From: Epinephelus fuscoguttatus
Lineage: Eukaryota > Chordata > Actinopteri > Perciformes > Serranidae
Direction: 5' to 3'
DNA: 64,000 nucleotides
NCBI RefSeq assembly: GCF_011397635.1
Contig: NC_064767.1
Coordinates: forward strand, 20,758,537 to 20,822,536
Shown here: positions 48,931 to 59,613 of the stretch, in pieces
Numbering within the stretch: position 1 is the stretch's first letter
Layout of the letters: each line of letters begins with the position of its first letter
Translations under genes and position numbers: made by a program
The notes under the pieces: model-generated
What the model was told of the DNA's origin: nothing
The model's input: only the letters and a program-made list of their open reading frames with translations
Databases searched by the model: none

Positions 48931-51900
48931 GTAGGATCTGTTTGTACTATCACATTCAAGTCTGTGGTTATTTACATAAGGCAGAACACTTTGGCACTAG
49001 AACATAGTTTCAAGCCTTGCTGTATCTGCAAGACTGCATTTCTTTACCATACAAACACCATGTCCTTTGCTTTGATCCTCCCATGCTTTAGTTTGTGACC
49101 CAGAAACAGGTGTTGCACAACCACCCTGACTTTACCCACACTGCACATAGTCATCAAAACCTTTATAGCAGGGGCACCCCGTAGCTCAGTCAGTAGAACA
49201 GACAACCCATGTGCAAAGGCCATGACCTTGCTGCAGGGGCCACAGGCTCAAATCCAGCCTGTGGCCCCTTGCTGCATGCTGTCCCCCCTCCATGCTTCAG
49301 ACTGTCCTGTCGTTAAAGGCAAAAAATAGCCCCATAAATAATCTTAGAAATGACTTCATAGCGGCTCTGGAAACACCATTCCTCCTCTGACACCTATCTC
49401 TGACCTTGCTGTGGAGCCTAGCAAGCAAAAATAAAAGAGCAATGAAAATAAAAAGAAAATATGACCCAATCGATCATGACTTCACACACTCAACAACATT
49501 TTAAACATACCAATAAAAGTGTAATCCACCGCTGTTTGATTGGAGATTATGCGTACTTCATGTAATTTATCCCTTTACCATATCCTTAAAGCATGCTGTG
49601 TTACCTTTAGCACAATAACACAGCCCGCATGTGATATCTGAAACTAATGTTGAAATCGACAGTTTTGGCAATCAGACACAAGCTGGGTTTAAACATATTT
49701 TTAGTCTGTAAGTATTTGGTTTCTTTCGTCATGCTTGTATTACAGGAAAGACAGTTGAGAGGGTTTCTGTGTCGTTATTTGTGGTTTCTCATCCACTGTA
49801 TTTTGAAACAAATTTTGCACTTGAAAATCTGAGGGGTTGACTGCTTTGTTCCCTTGTCCGCTGACTGTTGGCTTCTTTAAACACTTGTAAGACCAATGCT
49901 TCTCTTATAATTCAATGTTGAACTATTCAGTTATCAGTACATGATAGGCTTCTTTCATCACCAGATTCATTATTTAAAAACATTACCAACTATTCTACTA
50001 TAGTAACATCAGAAGTTGAATACTCGATAACAAATGTGTTGATGCTGTCTTGCTCTGTTTTTGTTTAGGTGTTGCAGGATGCTGTGCCAAGACAACCATC
50101 GCTCCTCTGGACAGAGTCAAAATTCTCCTTCAAGCCCAGAATGCTCATTACAAACATCTAGGTAAAGATATCAGCGGAAAGGCCAGTAAGTGTTTGTTTT
50201 CACACTTCTGTGCCTCATGAGTGAAACTTGTGATCTTCCTTTGCAGGAGTGTTTTCCACTCTCAGAGCTGTGCCACAGAAAGAAGGCTACCGCGGCCTGT
50301 ACAAGGGTAACGGGGCAATGATGGTCAGGATTTTTCCTTATGGAGCCATCCAGTTCATGGCCTTCGACAAATATAAAAAGGTACAGTGCATGTTTTACGG
50401 TTGAATAACACATTCAAAGGGCAATGTTATAAAAACTGGGTGGTAGTAAAACCGAGGATAGCAGTTGTCCAGAGAAACGCAATGTGTTTTTGTTGTTATT
50501 GTACATGTTGTTCACTATAATGACATTTTGCTGCAGTTGAAGTGAAATGTCTATGCATTTTTATTTCATTAGTGAACCTGTTGACCTTTGTTTCCTCCCT
50601 TTATAGCTGCTTAGTAAAAAGATTGGAATCTCCGGACACATCCACCGCCTCATGGCAGGGTCTATGGCAGGTAATTTATCTTCCTCACTGATAAGATCTG
50701 CGTTTTCAGTCTGTGCCAGGTGGACATCATGTGCTGTGCTGACATAGACATTGTGCCACTTACTGTTTCTTCTCTCGTAAATTTATCGGTTATAGGCATT
50801 GTTATTTGTTCCCCTTGAATAGAAGCCTATATTCACATTTGTCACCTCTGTACAAACTTTCTTGTATACTGCGTCACTAGGATGCAAGCGTCACACCTTG
50901 TTATTGTGTGTTGTTAAATTTTAAAATAAAAGATACTGAAGTAGTCAGGCTCCCAGTCTGCTTGCATCAGTATAAAGAGATTGACGGCCATATCTTCGAC
51001 AGCGCAAAGTGACACACAGCACAACTGTCATGCTTAGTTATGGCTGGCAGTGGCTCACTCCATAGGGGCGTGGCTTGGGAACTGATAGGTTGCTGGTTTA
51101 AGTCCCCCTACAAACCAACTATATAGAGTGTACTGGTAGCTGGAGAGGTGCCAGTTCGCCTTCTGGGCAGTGCCAAGGCACCAAACCCCAACTGCTCGGG
51201 GTGCCAGTCCAAGGCAGCACCCTCACTATGACATCTCTCCATTTAATGCATGTAGCTCCTGTTTGCACGTGTGTGTATTGTCCTAAAGAATATCTTCTTT
51301 AAGACCGACGCAGTTGTCATTTTCATGGCTAGCGTCCATGTTGTGTAAGCAGCAAATGTTTCCTCTGTCACGTTTATACTTATAGTTTTTAGTTTTTGCT
51401 TAAATGTCCCGCGATATTTGCATAAGGGACATCACTGCTCTTACTGCATTACTCTCAGCAGAAAACTCGCAGAATCTGCAATGTAAATAGCAGCGGCCAG
51501 GTGCAGGCACACCTGGCTTCTGTAGGGAACACTCTGATTTGTTGAATTAATGTTACGCCCAAAACACACCCATAATTAATCAAGGGACTAAATACAGCCC
51601 TCTTTGCCCCTTGCACGTTGCTGTATGCCCAGATTATGCACCGTTTAACCAGCAAAAGTAGAGTTGGACACACCCTAAATACACTTGCGCCATGCACTTT
51701 GGACCATGCTCTATAGATTGTTTCAATAGGGCCCTAAGAGACAAACTGGAAGGTCAGTCACATAAAATTAAATACAGCTACTATGCCTGTTTAATCTCAG
51801 TAGATCATAAACTTTGTATTTTTACAATGTTTTTTCTCACGGTGTGTTTTCAGGGATGACTGCGGTGATATGCACCTACCCTCTGGATGTGATCCGAGCC

Positions 51901-54673
51901 CGACTGGCCTTCCAGGTGACAGGAGAGCATCGCTACACTGGAATTGCCAATGCCTTCCACACCATCTACCTTAAGGTCTCAAACAAACAACACAGTCTTC
52001 ACAAACCTTCATTAAAAATGCATTAAAAGACTCAGTTTGACTGTCAGTGCAAGCTTATTTTGTTGATTTAGTCAATAATGTGTACTGTATCTACCTCTGA
52101 CAGTCAGACCTCTTTTCTTTGTGTGCAGGAGGGGGGTGTCATGGGCTTCTACAGGGGACTTACTCCAACACTTATTGGAATGGCTCCGTATGCAGGTGAT
52201 TATTTTGCGTATCTTGACACCATTCTTTGATTATGATTCAAAAAATCAACATGCAGAACAACACAAGATGTCCTCCTTCAGATATGTCGTCAGCGTTCTT
52301 TGTGTTGCATTAGCTTGACTCTTTGTCTCTCACCTGCTTCTGTCCTCCAGGTTTCTCATTCTTCACTTTTGGCACCCTGAAGAGCCTCGGCTTGAAACAT
52401 TTCCCCGAGCTGCTGGGACGCCCCTCCTCAGACAACCCCGATGTCCTCATTCTGAAAACTCACGTTAACCTGCTCTGCGGGGGGGTCGCCGGTGCCATCG
52501 CTCAGACAATATCGTAAGTTCCGTTGGCAGGCAGCCAGTAAGCCTCGAGCTCAGAGCGTGGCTGGAGTTTTTTATTGATTACAAAGATTTATTGATGGTT
52601 GATGTGTCACACTGTGTTTCTTCTCACTAGGTACCCTTTGGATGTGGCAAGGAGAAGAATGCAGTTAGGAGCCATTCTTCCTGACTCTGAGAAATGCGTG
52701 TAAGTATCCTCTCCATATTCTGTGATACTTTGATGTACTGCTCTGCCTTACATCTGCCAGTGTGTGCAGTGTACTCAAGAAAATAATGGTGAGACACATC
52801 TTTTGCTTTTGGATTTTCCTGGTGTCTCTGAAGAATGTTGTTGTGAAAACAAACAAAGAAACAAATAGCTACTCCAGTATAGTGTTCTCACGTCATCTGG
52901 TTTTAATTGTATGGAGGCCCTCTGGGGTCACATGGTAGGAAACAAACTTAGTATGTAAATCCCTGCTAACCATTGTGTAATCTGTGCTCTCTGATTCACA
53001 ATCCAATCCATTTACAGTGTAGCTTGATCACACTACCTGCTTACATTACTTCAGCCCACTACCTGAATGTTTATTGCTTCTATGGCAACAAGTGCCAGCT
53101 GAGGTTAGCCCATATCAGTTTAGCTTAATCGTCCGAAAAATATTACGCTATAAAATTACAATTCGGCATACTTAATGAGAGCCAGTTATAACTACCAACA
53201 GTCATACCTATTAGGACTTCAGTGAATGTGTTGTTACAAATTAAATAGAATTAGAAAAATAAATGCTTAAATCCCTGGGAAGCTACATTAGCGTTTTGAA
53301 TCTTCAAAATCATGTGTACGGTTATGTTACACATCAGGTTTTTTCTTTCCTACCAAGTGACCCCAGAGGGGCTCTGTAGATTTAGGTGTTTTGTAGTGAA
53401 ACTGTAATCTATTGGGTGACCCTTTAAAATGAGAAATGACACACAACACAGCGCTGATGAACTTCATCTTTTTACAAGTATAAAGTTAAGTGATCATCTG
53501 GCTACAGGATTAATTAGTACTGAAGGGGACTTTGTCCTGTAATCTCTTTAATACAGGGTCCTTAATAAATAATGTTTGGTCCCTGTTTCCCTCTGTGTTG
53601 AGGGGTCCATGTTTTGAAAATTAATGGAGGAGTTCTCTCTTAAAATATTTCCATGTTTGGTTTAATAAGGAGAGTCTGATGATGAAGTGTGTGCTTAATA
53701 CTATAGAGAAAATTCCAGAGGTCGGTGGGCTGTTTACATTTGATATAATGTTAAAGTCCTAAACTTCAAGGAGTATAATCGCAACTGAGCTGCAAAACTA
53801 CGGGAACATACCGTTCATACCTTTACAAGATCACACTATGCTAGTGCAAACACTGCTTATTGTTTTTGCATTTTGTGCTTTTCCTTGATTTTAGAAGAAT
53901 GCTTTAAAAAGATCCAGGCAGTACATCAGTAGAAGGTTATTTGTCTCATACACAAGTTTTTAGGCATATCTCAAAAACAAACTTTTTTTTTTTGTTATTT
54001 TATTTATACCTTTTATACAATCATGTAGCTCAAAATACTCTACACAGCAAAATTGAAGCATACAATAATAAAATACATAAAATAAAAAATAAAAATAAAT
54101 TAACAATAATAAATAAAGATTTCAGATAAAGATCATTAAAATGTTAAAAATCAAAAACTTGGAATCAATAGGATAAAAAAATTAACACCAGGGATAAAAC
54201 AATGTCAAAACCAATAATTAAAACTTAAAAAACTAATGCTATAACATTAACATAATAAGATATGATGAATTGATTAATCATGCCAGTAATGTCAATAATA
54301 AAAACTGTAAATTGTTGTGTAAAAATATCCAAGATTCAATACTTAATTGTCAGCTCAACATAGTTATAAATTTGCTTGGTGGGCTCAAAGAAAATAAAAG
54401 CTTCAGGACATAACATGACCACACTTAGGACAAGAAAGCCCTTAAAACTGTAGATTTCTCTGTCTGTTTTTTGTCAGTCTAAAAAGTGTTTGACTTCCTG
54501 TCTTGCACCCAAACAGATCCTTGAGGAAGACCCTGATGTATGTGTATACGGAGTATGGGATCAAGAAGGGATTGTACCGAGGCCTTTCTCTCAACTACAT
54601 CCGCTGCGTCCCCTCCCAGGCTGTGGCCTTTACCACCTATGAGTTCATGAAGCAGATGCTCCACCTGAACTAG
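48840..54673 (+). CDS. slc25a16: Solute carrier family 25 member 16, mitochondrial carrier (9 coding exons, 319 aa)
   Basis: Six-helix inner mitochondrial membrane carrier, linked in the literature to coenzyme A or related metabolite transport. Coding exons: 48840-48930, 50069-50161, 50247-50380, 50607-50670, 51854-51975, 52129-52195, 52351-52513, 52631-52699 and 54517-54673, summing to 960 bp in one frame. All three carrier repeats keep the PxD-x2-[KR] signature: APLDRVK (Pro43), YPLDVIR (Pro137) and YPLDVAR (Pro247). Diagnostic SLC25A16 stretches include GNGAMMVRIFPYGAIQFMAF, NLLCGGVAGAIAQTISYP and the end YIRCVPSQAVAFTTYEFMKQ. The length is close to human (332 aa), the difference being a shorter N-terminus. 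The ATG at 48840 is the first in frame after the acceptor. It is head-to-head with tet1, as in human 10q21. Confidence 0.96.
49171..49458 (+). mobile_element. tRNA-derived SINE in slc25a16 intron 1
   Basis: The 5' part resembles a tRNA gene: GGGGCACCCCGTAGCTCAGT has an A-box-like TAGCTCAGTCAGTAG, and GGCTCAAATCC is a B box. A body with CCTGTCGTTAAAGGCAAAAAA and an A-rich tail follow. It does not fold as a full tRNA, so it is a retroposon. Confidence 0.72.
50069..50161 (+). CDS. slc25a16: slc25a16 coding exon 2
   Basis: It encodes GVAGCCAKTTIAPLDRVKIL and LQAQNAHYKHL, the end of helix 1 and first signature motif. Splice sites are TTGTTTAG|GT and CTAG|GTAAAG. Confidence 0.95.
   Translation: MLQDAVPRQPSLLWTESKFSFKPRMLITNI
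50247..50380 (+). CDS. slc25a16: slc25a16 coding exon 3
   Basis: It encodes VFSTLRAVPQKEGYRGLYKG then NGAMMVRIFPYGAIQFMAFD, covering the matrix helix and transmembrane helix 2. The donor is AAAAAG|GTACAG. Confidence 0.95.
50607..50670 (+). CDS. slc25a16: slc25a16 coding exon 4
   Basis: It encodes LLSKKIGISGHIHRLMAGSM, the loop and start of helix 3. Splice sites are TTATAG|CTGC and GGCAG|GTAATT. Confidence 0.94.
50671..51853 (+). other. slc25a16 intron 4 with a SINE
   Basis: The 1.18 kb intron has a tRNA-derived SINE at about 51047-51245. The rest is unremarkable. The other long introns, 48931-50068 (with a SINE at 49171) and 52700-54516 (with a fold-back element), are described separately. 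Confidence 0.6.
51047..51245 (+). mobile_element. Second type of tRNA-derived SINE
   Basis: CAGTGGCTCACTCCATAGGGG (A-box-like) is followed by GGTTGCTGGTTTAAGTCCC (B box), then a non-tRNA body with GCCAAGGCACCAAACCCC and GCACCCTCACTATGACATC. The body differs from the 49171 SINE, so it belongs to another family. Confidence 0.65.
51854..51975 (+). CDS. slc25a16: slc25a16 coding exon 5
   Basis: It encodes MTAVICTYPLDVIRARLAFQ and on to AFHTIYLK, with the second carrier signature. The donor AAG|GTCTCA is weak but GT-starting. Confidence 0.93.
52129..52195 (+). CDS. slc25a16: slc25a16 coding exon 6
   Basis: It encodes EGGVMGFYRGLTPTLIGMAP then YA, transmembrane helix 4. Splice sites are GTGCAG|GAGG and GCAG|GTGATT. 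Confidence 0.94.
52351..52513 (+). CDS. slc25a16: slc25a16 coding exon 7
   Basis: It encodes FSFFTFGTLKSLGLKHFPEL, LGRPSSDNPDVLILKTHVNL and LCGGVAGAIAQTI. The stretch RPSSDNP is specific for this carrier. The donor is ATATC|GTAAGT. Confidence 0.95.
52631..52699 (+). CDS. slc25a16: slc25a16 coding exon 8
   Basis: It encodes YPLDVARRRMQLGAILPDSE then KC and a split Val, with the third carrier signature. The donor CGT|GTAAGT was chosen because it restores frame with the last exon. Confidence 0.92.
52912..53382. mobile_element. Fold-back MITE in the last slc25a16 intron
   Basis: CCTCTGGGGTCACATGGTAGG on the left is mirrored by CCTACCAAGTGACCCCAGAGG on the right, about 420 bp apart. No coding capacity. 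Confidence 0.65.
54517..54673 (+). CDS. slc25a16: slc25a16 coding exon 9 (terminal)
   Basis: It encodes SLRKTLMYVYTEYGIKKGLY and on to YEFMKQMLHLN, with stop TAG at 54671-54673. The C-terminus matches human (YELMKQFFHLN). Confidence 0.95.
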
Positions 54674-56107
54674 TCGCCGTTTTTATACATCCCGAGTCTC
54701 GCAGGGCCCTTTGTGCTCCAAGTCGCAGATCAACCTCGATGCTTCCATTGTAGAGTGATGTCATTTGGTACGTCTTAAACTCTTCAATATGGGAATCACC
54801 CTTTTGTCGAGTTCACTGAAGGCACCAGGGAAGTCATTAGACGAGAAAGGAAACAGGATATCAGAGAGTAAGACACTCCAAGTCTGTCCTATTTCATTCC
54901 TCCTTACTTCCTGCTTTTGTGAGTCGCCACCTCTTAAGAGAAGTCTTACTCAAACACAACATGTGGCTTGAATTTGAGCAACTCCCTCATCAATGTGGAT
55001 ACAGCGGATCAGCGATTGGATGGTTGGATGGCTCAGGGCGACGATATGCTCTTTAACATATCGCCCTGATTGTGTAGAGGCCCCTTCGTTCGCACAGATG
55101 TTCTCTCACTTGGCTTTTTCTGTCTGTCTTATGATCTGTTGGGATTTTAAGATGTACATCAACTTAAAAAGATCAAATTAGCACCTTTTTTTCTAATCAG
55201 GAAGGGAACTCAGCGAGATGCATTTATTCGAATAGAGTATCACTAAATTCTTCAGCTACATATTTTTAAAAATCGTCTATCATATCTTCTTTTTACCACC
55301 AAGGTGATCAAAAGTTATTGTTGAAATGTGGCTGGAGTTGTTAAATAATCAGATGATTTTCAATGTTTTGTTTATTCAGTTTGTCTTTAAATTTACAGTG
55401 CCGATTTGGGATGCAGTAACTCGAGGAGAAGCTGTTTGTGCGTTTTTGCCTTTGTCCTCTTCACAAATCTATTATTAATGTATCAGAATTAACCGGCAGG
55501 TTTTTTTTTTTATTTTTAGAAAGATGCAGTGACGGAGGTGGCACATGATTTCAGTTTAAGAAAATGTTATTGCCAAAGCTTGAAACAGAGCAGTTACTGT
55601 TATGTGATTTAAATTGCTTTGTTTTTTATGTTGGTTAACGTGCACTCTTATGTTTTACTGTAGCTTTGATGATATTGAATATTGTACATCTTTTCTCAGC
55701 TGTGATCAGAGAGATGTTTTGAGTTTAAGATGTCAGCTTTTCTTTTCTTTTTTCTTTCTTTTTTTTTTTTTTTTACATAATATGGATGTAGATCTGACAT
55801 GTCTTGCAGGACATGAGGGGACTCAGGAGAAACTTGCACTTCATCACTATAGCTTTTTCTTCTTTTATTTATTGATTTAGCGACTTGTTGCCACTGGGTG
55901 GCAGCATTGAATATCAATTGTATTGTTTACCATCAGAGCTGGACACAAATATTCATACACATTTCAAACATCCGCACAAGTCAGAGGAGATAATTTTCTG
56001 TTTAGCTGAACAAATTGTCAGATAGTGATATAATATATATGCAGTGTTTTTAACTTAAATTTTTAATTCTATTAACTTGAGCTACTGAATGGGTGTGTGC
56101 ATTTAGG

Positions 56108-56531
56108 CTGAACATTAAAGTGGAAACAGACAACTTTTTTCTTCCCCTAGTGTTTGCAGGTGTTGCTATTGCTGGCGCCACTTTGCAAAGACAACCAGAT
56201 TGCTATTTGTTTTCCTCAGAGACGAGCAACTACCACAGTTCCCACAGTTACCTTGGTTGTTGCACAGTCCGCCATTTCCACAGCTGGGGATAGTGACTGC
56301 AAAGACCCACAAACTCACAGTTATACTTTGGTAACTAAACCATAGCTACCAAGGAATCCATAAGCAGTATTCTCTTTCCATATAGCCTTTGTTTTCCAGG
56401 AGATCATACCTGGTTGGCTCATAGGGAACAAATCTAAACGCTGATGGTGCCATTATTCTAAAGCCATTACATTGTGCAATCACTTACTTCAAAATGATAA
56501 GCTAAAGCAAAAAGTGTGTCTATTTCCACTT
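56108..56531. mobile_element. MITE with ATTAAAGTGGAAA inverted ends
   Basis: The left end ACATTAAAGTGGAAACAGAC mirrors the right end GTCTATTTCCACTTTAATGA. The interior is non-coding. A target duplication was not clear. Confidence 0.65.
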
Positions 56532-57335
56532 TAATGACTGAATGAGTGTCATTTAATCACGATTGTTCTTAATGTTTACACAAGTCTCATCAGTTTGTTT
56601 TACAAGCGTTCTCCTGTTTTCATCCTCTTGCCTTTCTCTTTATTCAATTTCGTACTTCACCAGAGAGATTAATGTGTTTTATTGAAGTGTCGTCACATGC
56701 TTTCAGTTGATGCCTCAGCCTTTGAAACACTGTTTATGAATTGGGGGGGATGGGAGACTGGTAAAGAGCAGATGGTTTCCAACCTTATTGGCTTGTGACC
56801 CCTAAAAATGAAGCAAAGTTCACGCATGCCCACTCATCACAGCGTTTATATATCCACCAACCAGTGATTCTTTTCCCTTTTAACTTCTCAGATTGTCTCA
56901 TTAAAAATTGCTGAAGGCCTGAAAAGGTAAGGTTACTCAATATTTATCGAAAGAGCAAAAATCAGAGAAAAGCCCAAATACACAAACACAAATTCGTTTA
57001 AAGACGATTCAGTAGTTCTGTCTACTTGCCCCACCCAAATCTGCAATTTCTTGGAACACCCTGCCCTAGATTAGGAGGCAACGCCACCTTCACTCCATCC
57101 TCAGATGTACTGTTTAGATCCAGCAGCCAGCTGTCAGCAGTGTGGACAGTCTGGAGTTAAAACAGGAGTTGTATATGTAGCTATGGTCCTGTGAATACTA
57201 ATATCTAAACATTAAAACATCTGAAACAGGCCAGTTTGGACTTAAGGAGAGAGGGACACTGGAGAGGTGATCTGTCAGAGCTGTGGGGTGGTGTGTCAGC
57301 GGTCGTAGCATGTTCAAGCTAAAATGGGGTGTTGA

Positions 57336-57756
57336 AGGACAACTTCCCCCACAAAATGGCCATTTGTATACCAGTTACATACCAAGTGTTACCTGTAATT
57401 TGTAATGAAAACTTTGTTTTCCTCACAAGCCTCCATGGTGAACGGAGAATCCAAAAAAGGTGAACATTGTTCATGAATTGACAGGAAAATTATATGAAAA
57501 CATACATTTACAAACTCACACAAATTGTGCACTATAATCTAAGTCTCATTCATCCAGTCGTATGCTCTGAACTTAACAAACATGTATTTTCACTAAAACA
57601 TTACAGAGTAATTAATGAATTATGTTCATCTTTTTTGGATTTTCTGTTCGCCATGGAGGCATGGGAGAAAAACAAAGTTGTCTTTACAAAGTCAAGGTAA
57701 CACACAGTAAGTAAGTGATACACAAATAAAACATACAGACAAAATATTCCTTTAAA
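57336..57756. mobile_element. Fold-back MITE, copy D (shorter)
   Basis: It has the mirrored arms CCTCCATGGTGAACGGAGAATCC / GGATTTTCTGTTCGCCATGGAGG and ends with ATATTCCTTTAAA. It resembles the outer arms of copies A-C but lacks their TTGTGTTATTGTGTGAC centre. It is therefore a shorter family member or a related family. Confidence 0.62.
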
Positions 57757-58824
57757 TTGCTTTTTGATCATATTGTGACCACTCAGATTCATCATATGAC
57801 CCACTGGAGGGGTCCAGGCCCCGAGGTTGAGAACTATAATGACACAGACTACTGAACACTTTGATAGTCAGTCACTGTTAGAGGAAGTCAGGTGGCAAAA
57901 AGGCTTCAGTCACCTCGTTGCAGCTCCTCAATTAAACACAGCACAAAGAAACATTGGATGAAGATTTGTAAATTTTCTATGCAGCTTGCATGATTGAAAT
58001 TGCTACTGAGATAATTCACACAACACTGAAACCAAAATGTTCATTTTAGTGTGCCTGTTCAACTTGTTGGAAATGAGCAAAATCTCAAAGCATAAAATTC
58101 TCCCAAATCACCTTGAGAAGTGCGAGTAAAGAAGCGACTTCTATGTAACTCTCATTTGCTGAGTGTATGTAACAACAAATGAGCTATAGCATCCCGCTGC
58201 GCCCACCTGCCTGGGCTTAAGAGCATAATCACACACTCTCGCTGGTTCTAAGTGGCAGCTACCATTTTGAAAACAAAATGTAATATTCAGCAACATTTCC
58301 GCTTATTCATAGTGCCACTCATTCATCTACAGTGCTTTCATTTTCTGCTCTTTTGATTTGAAACACATGATCTTTCACTGCTCCTGTCAATCTCTGAGGA
58401 CAGATCAGCTCTGTTCCTGCTGCTCACTGCAACAGATGTAACAAAGGACGGTATTTAAATATGTAAATGTATGTACTAGTACACTGTGCTACTTAATGAA
58501 ACTGTTAGATGTGACTGAAAGATGTAGTAGTTTTCAGAATGACTGAACAATGAAAATTGCCTTTTTCTTAAATTGTCTGACGGTTTTTTTTCTGTTTGTA
58601 CATGTTCAGTTTTGCCTGCCTTCCCGAACCACATTACATGTCACCTTCCTAAAACAGCACCAACGCTTGTGTCTTTATTTTGTCTGTGAGTGTGACCTTG
58701 TGAATGATCTTGTCACGTACGTACTGTCAGACAGCGGCAGAAGCTGACTCAGGTGTGTTTTTATCCTTTTAGAGAAAGACAAGAAAAGTTTTGGAGTCAG
58801 ACTTGTGAAGGAAAAGTAAGCTTG

Positions 58825-58828
<4 letters not shown>

Positions 58829-58869
<41 letters not shown>
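58829..58869. repeat. (AC)n microsatellite
   Basis: About 20 uninterrupted AC units, roughly 600 bp upstream of the alox5 start codon. Confidence 0.92.
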
Positions 58870-58870
<1 letters not shown>

Positions 58871-59463
58871 CCCCCAGGAGTCAATAATACATTTGCATTT
58901 ATTTCACTGAAACTGGAATACACTACCTGTTGTTGTCCAGTGCCGTATACTGATTTGACTTGTAAATGTGATGTGTAAAAGATATGTATGTTCATGTTCC
59001 CGTCGTTCCCACATCATCCGTGTGACGCTGCCTAAATATAAAGCCCTGATGTTCAGTGTTTTTGTCTGTGATGCAGGAATTCATCTATTATGCTTTTATA
59101 ACACCTTGCTGTTGTTCGCATACAAAGACAATGAATTTGATATCAGCTCCTGGCACACAACGCCTTTCATTGTGTCCATCCTAGACATGCTAATACATCA
59201 AGGAAGGACAGTTGTATTATATTCTGACCTCATTCACAGTGAGGGTGGAGAGTCGTGTCCAGCACCTCCCTCTGCTGCCTCATTTCACTCTTGTTTGTGC
59301 AAGAAGAAATGTGGAGAAGTGAGCATCAGTGAGAGAAACACAGTTTTGCGCAAGAAGAGGGAACTTGTCTTTGCTAAAATCTTGAGGCGAACTTTATGTG
59401 GTAGTTTTGCTTTTCCCACAGGTTTCTTCATCTTCAGAGGGCCTTTGGACCTGTGTGACCACT

Positions 59464-59613
59464 ATGCCCACTTACACAGTGACTGTGTCCACAGGGAGCC
59501 AGTGGTTTGCGGGGACGGATGATTATATCTACATCACACTGGTGGGCACAGAGCGGTGCAGTGAGAGAACGCTGCTGGATAAACCTCTTTACAACGACTT
59601 TGAGAGGGGAGCG
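59464..59613 (+). CDS. alox5: alox5 coding exon 1
   Basis: Exactly 50 codons from ATG to ...[14 protein letters not shown], donor GCG|GTAAGT. An upstream in-frame alternative was not used because the family protein begins MPSYTVTV. Confidence 0.93.

Larger units (their letters stand above)
54674..59463 (+). other. slc25a16 3' UTR and slc25a16-alox5 intergenic region
   Basis: The first part, probably 1-2 kb, should be the slc25a16 3' UTR. It is T-rich, with tracts near 55500 and 55760, and no single AATAAA stands out. Two MITE-like elements follow (56108-56531, 57336-57756), and a CA microsatellite at 58829-58869. The alox5 promoter must lie near 59000-59460, but no TATA box or other landmark fixes it. 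Confidence 0.5.

Noticed and set aside
49171..49270. tRNA gene with A and B boxes
   Set aside because: No cloverleaf with proper acceptor stem; the tRNA-like head is followed by a SINE body and A-rich tail.
58968..59522. 184-codon open frame overlapping alox5 exon 1
   Set aside because: It is in a different frame from MPTYTVTV and shows no family similarity; exon 1 has the conserved 50-codon length in the other frame.
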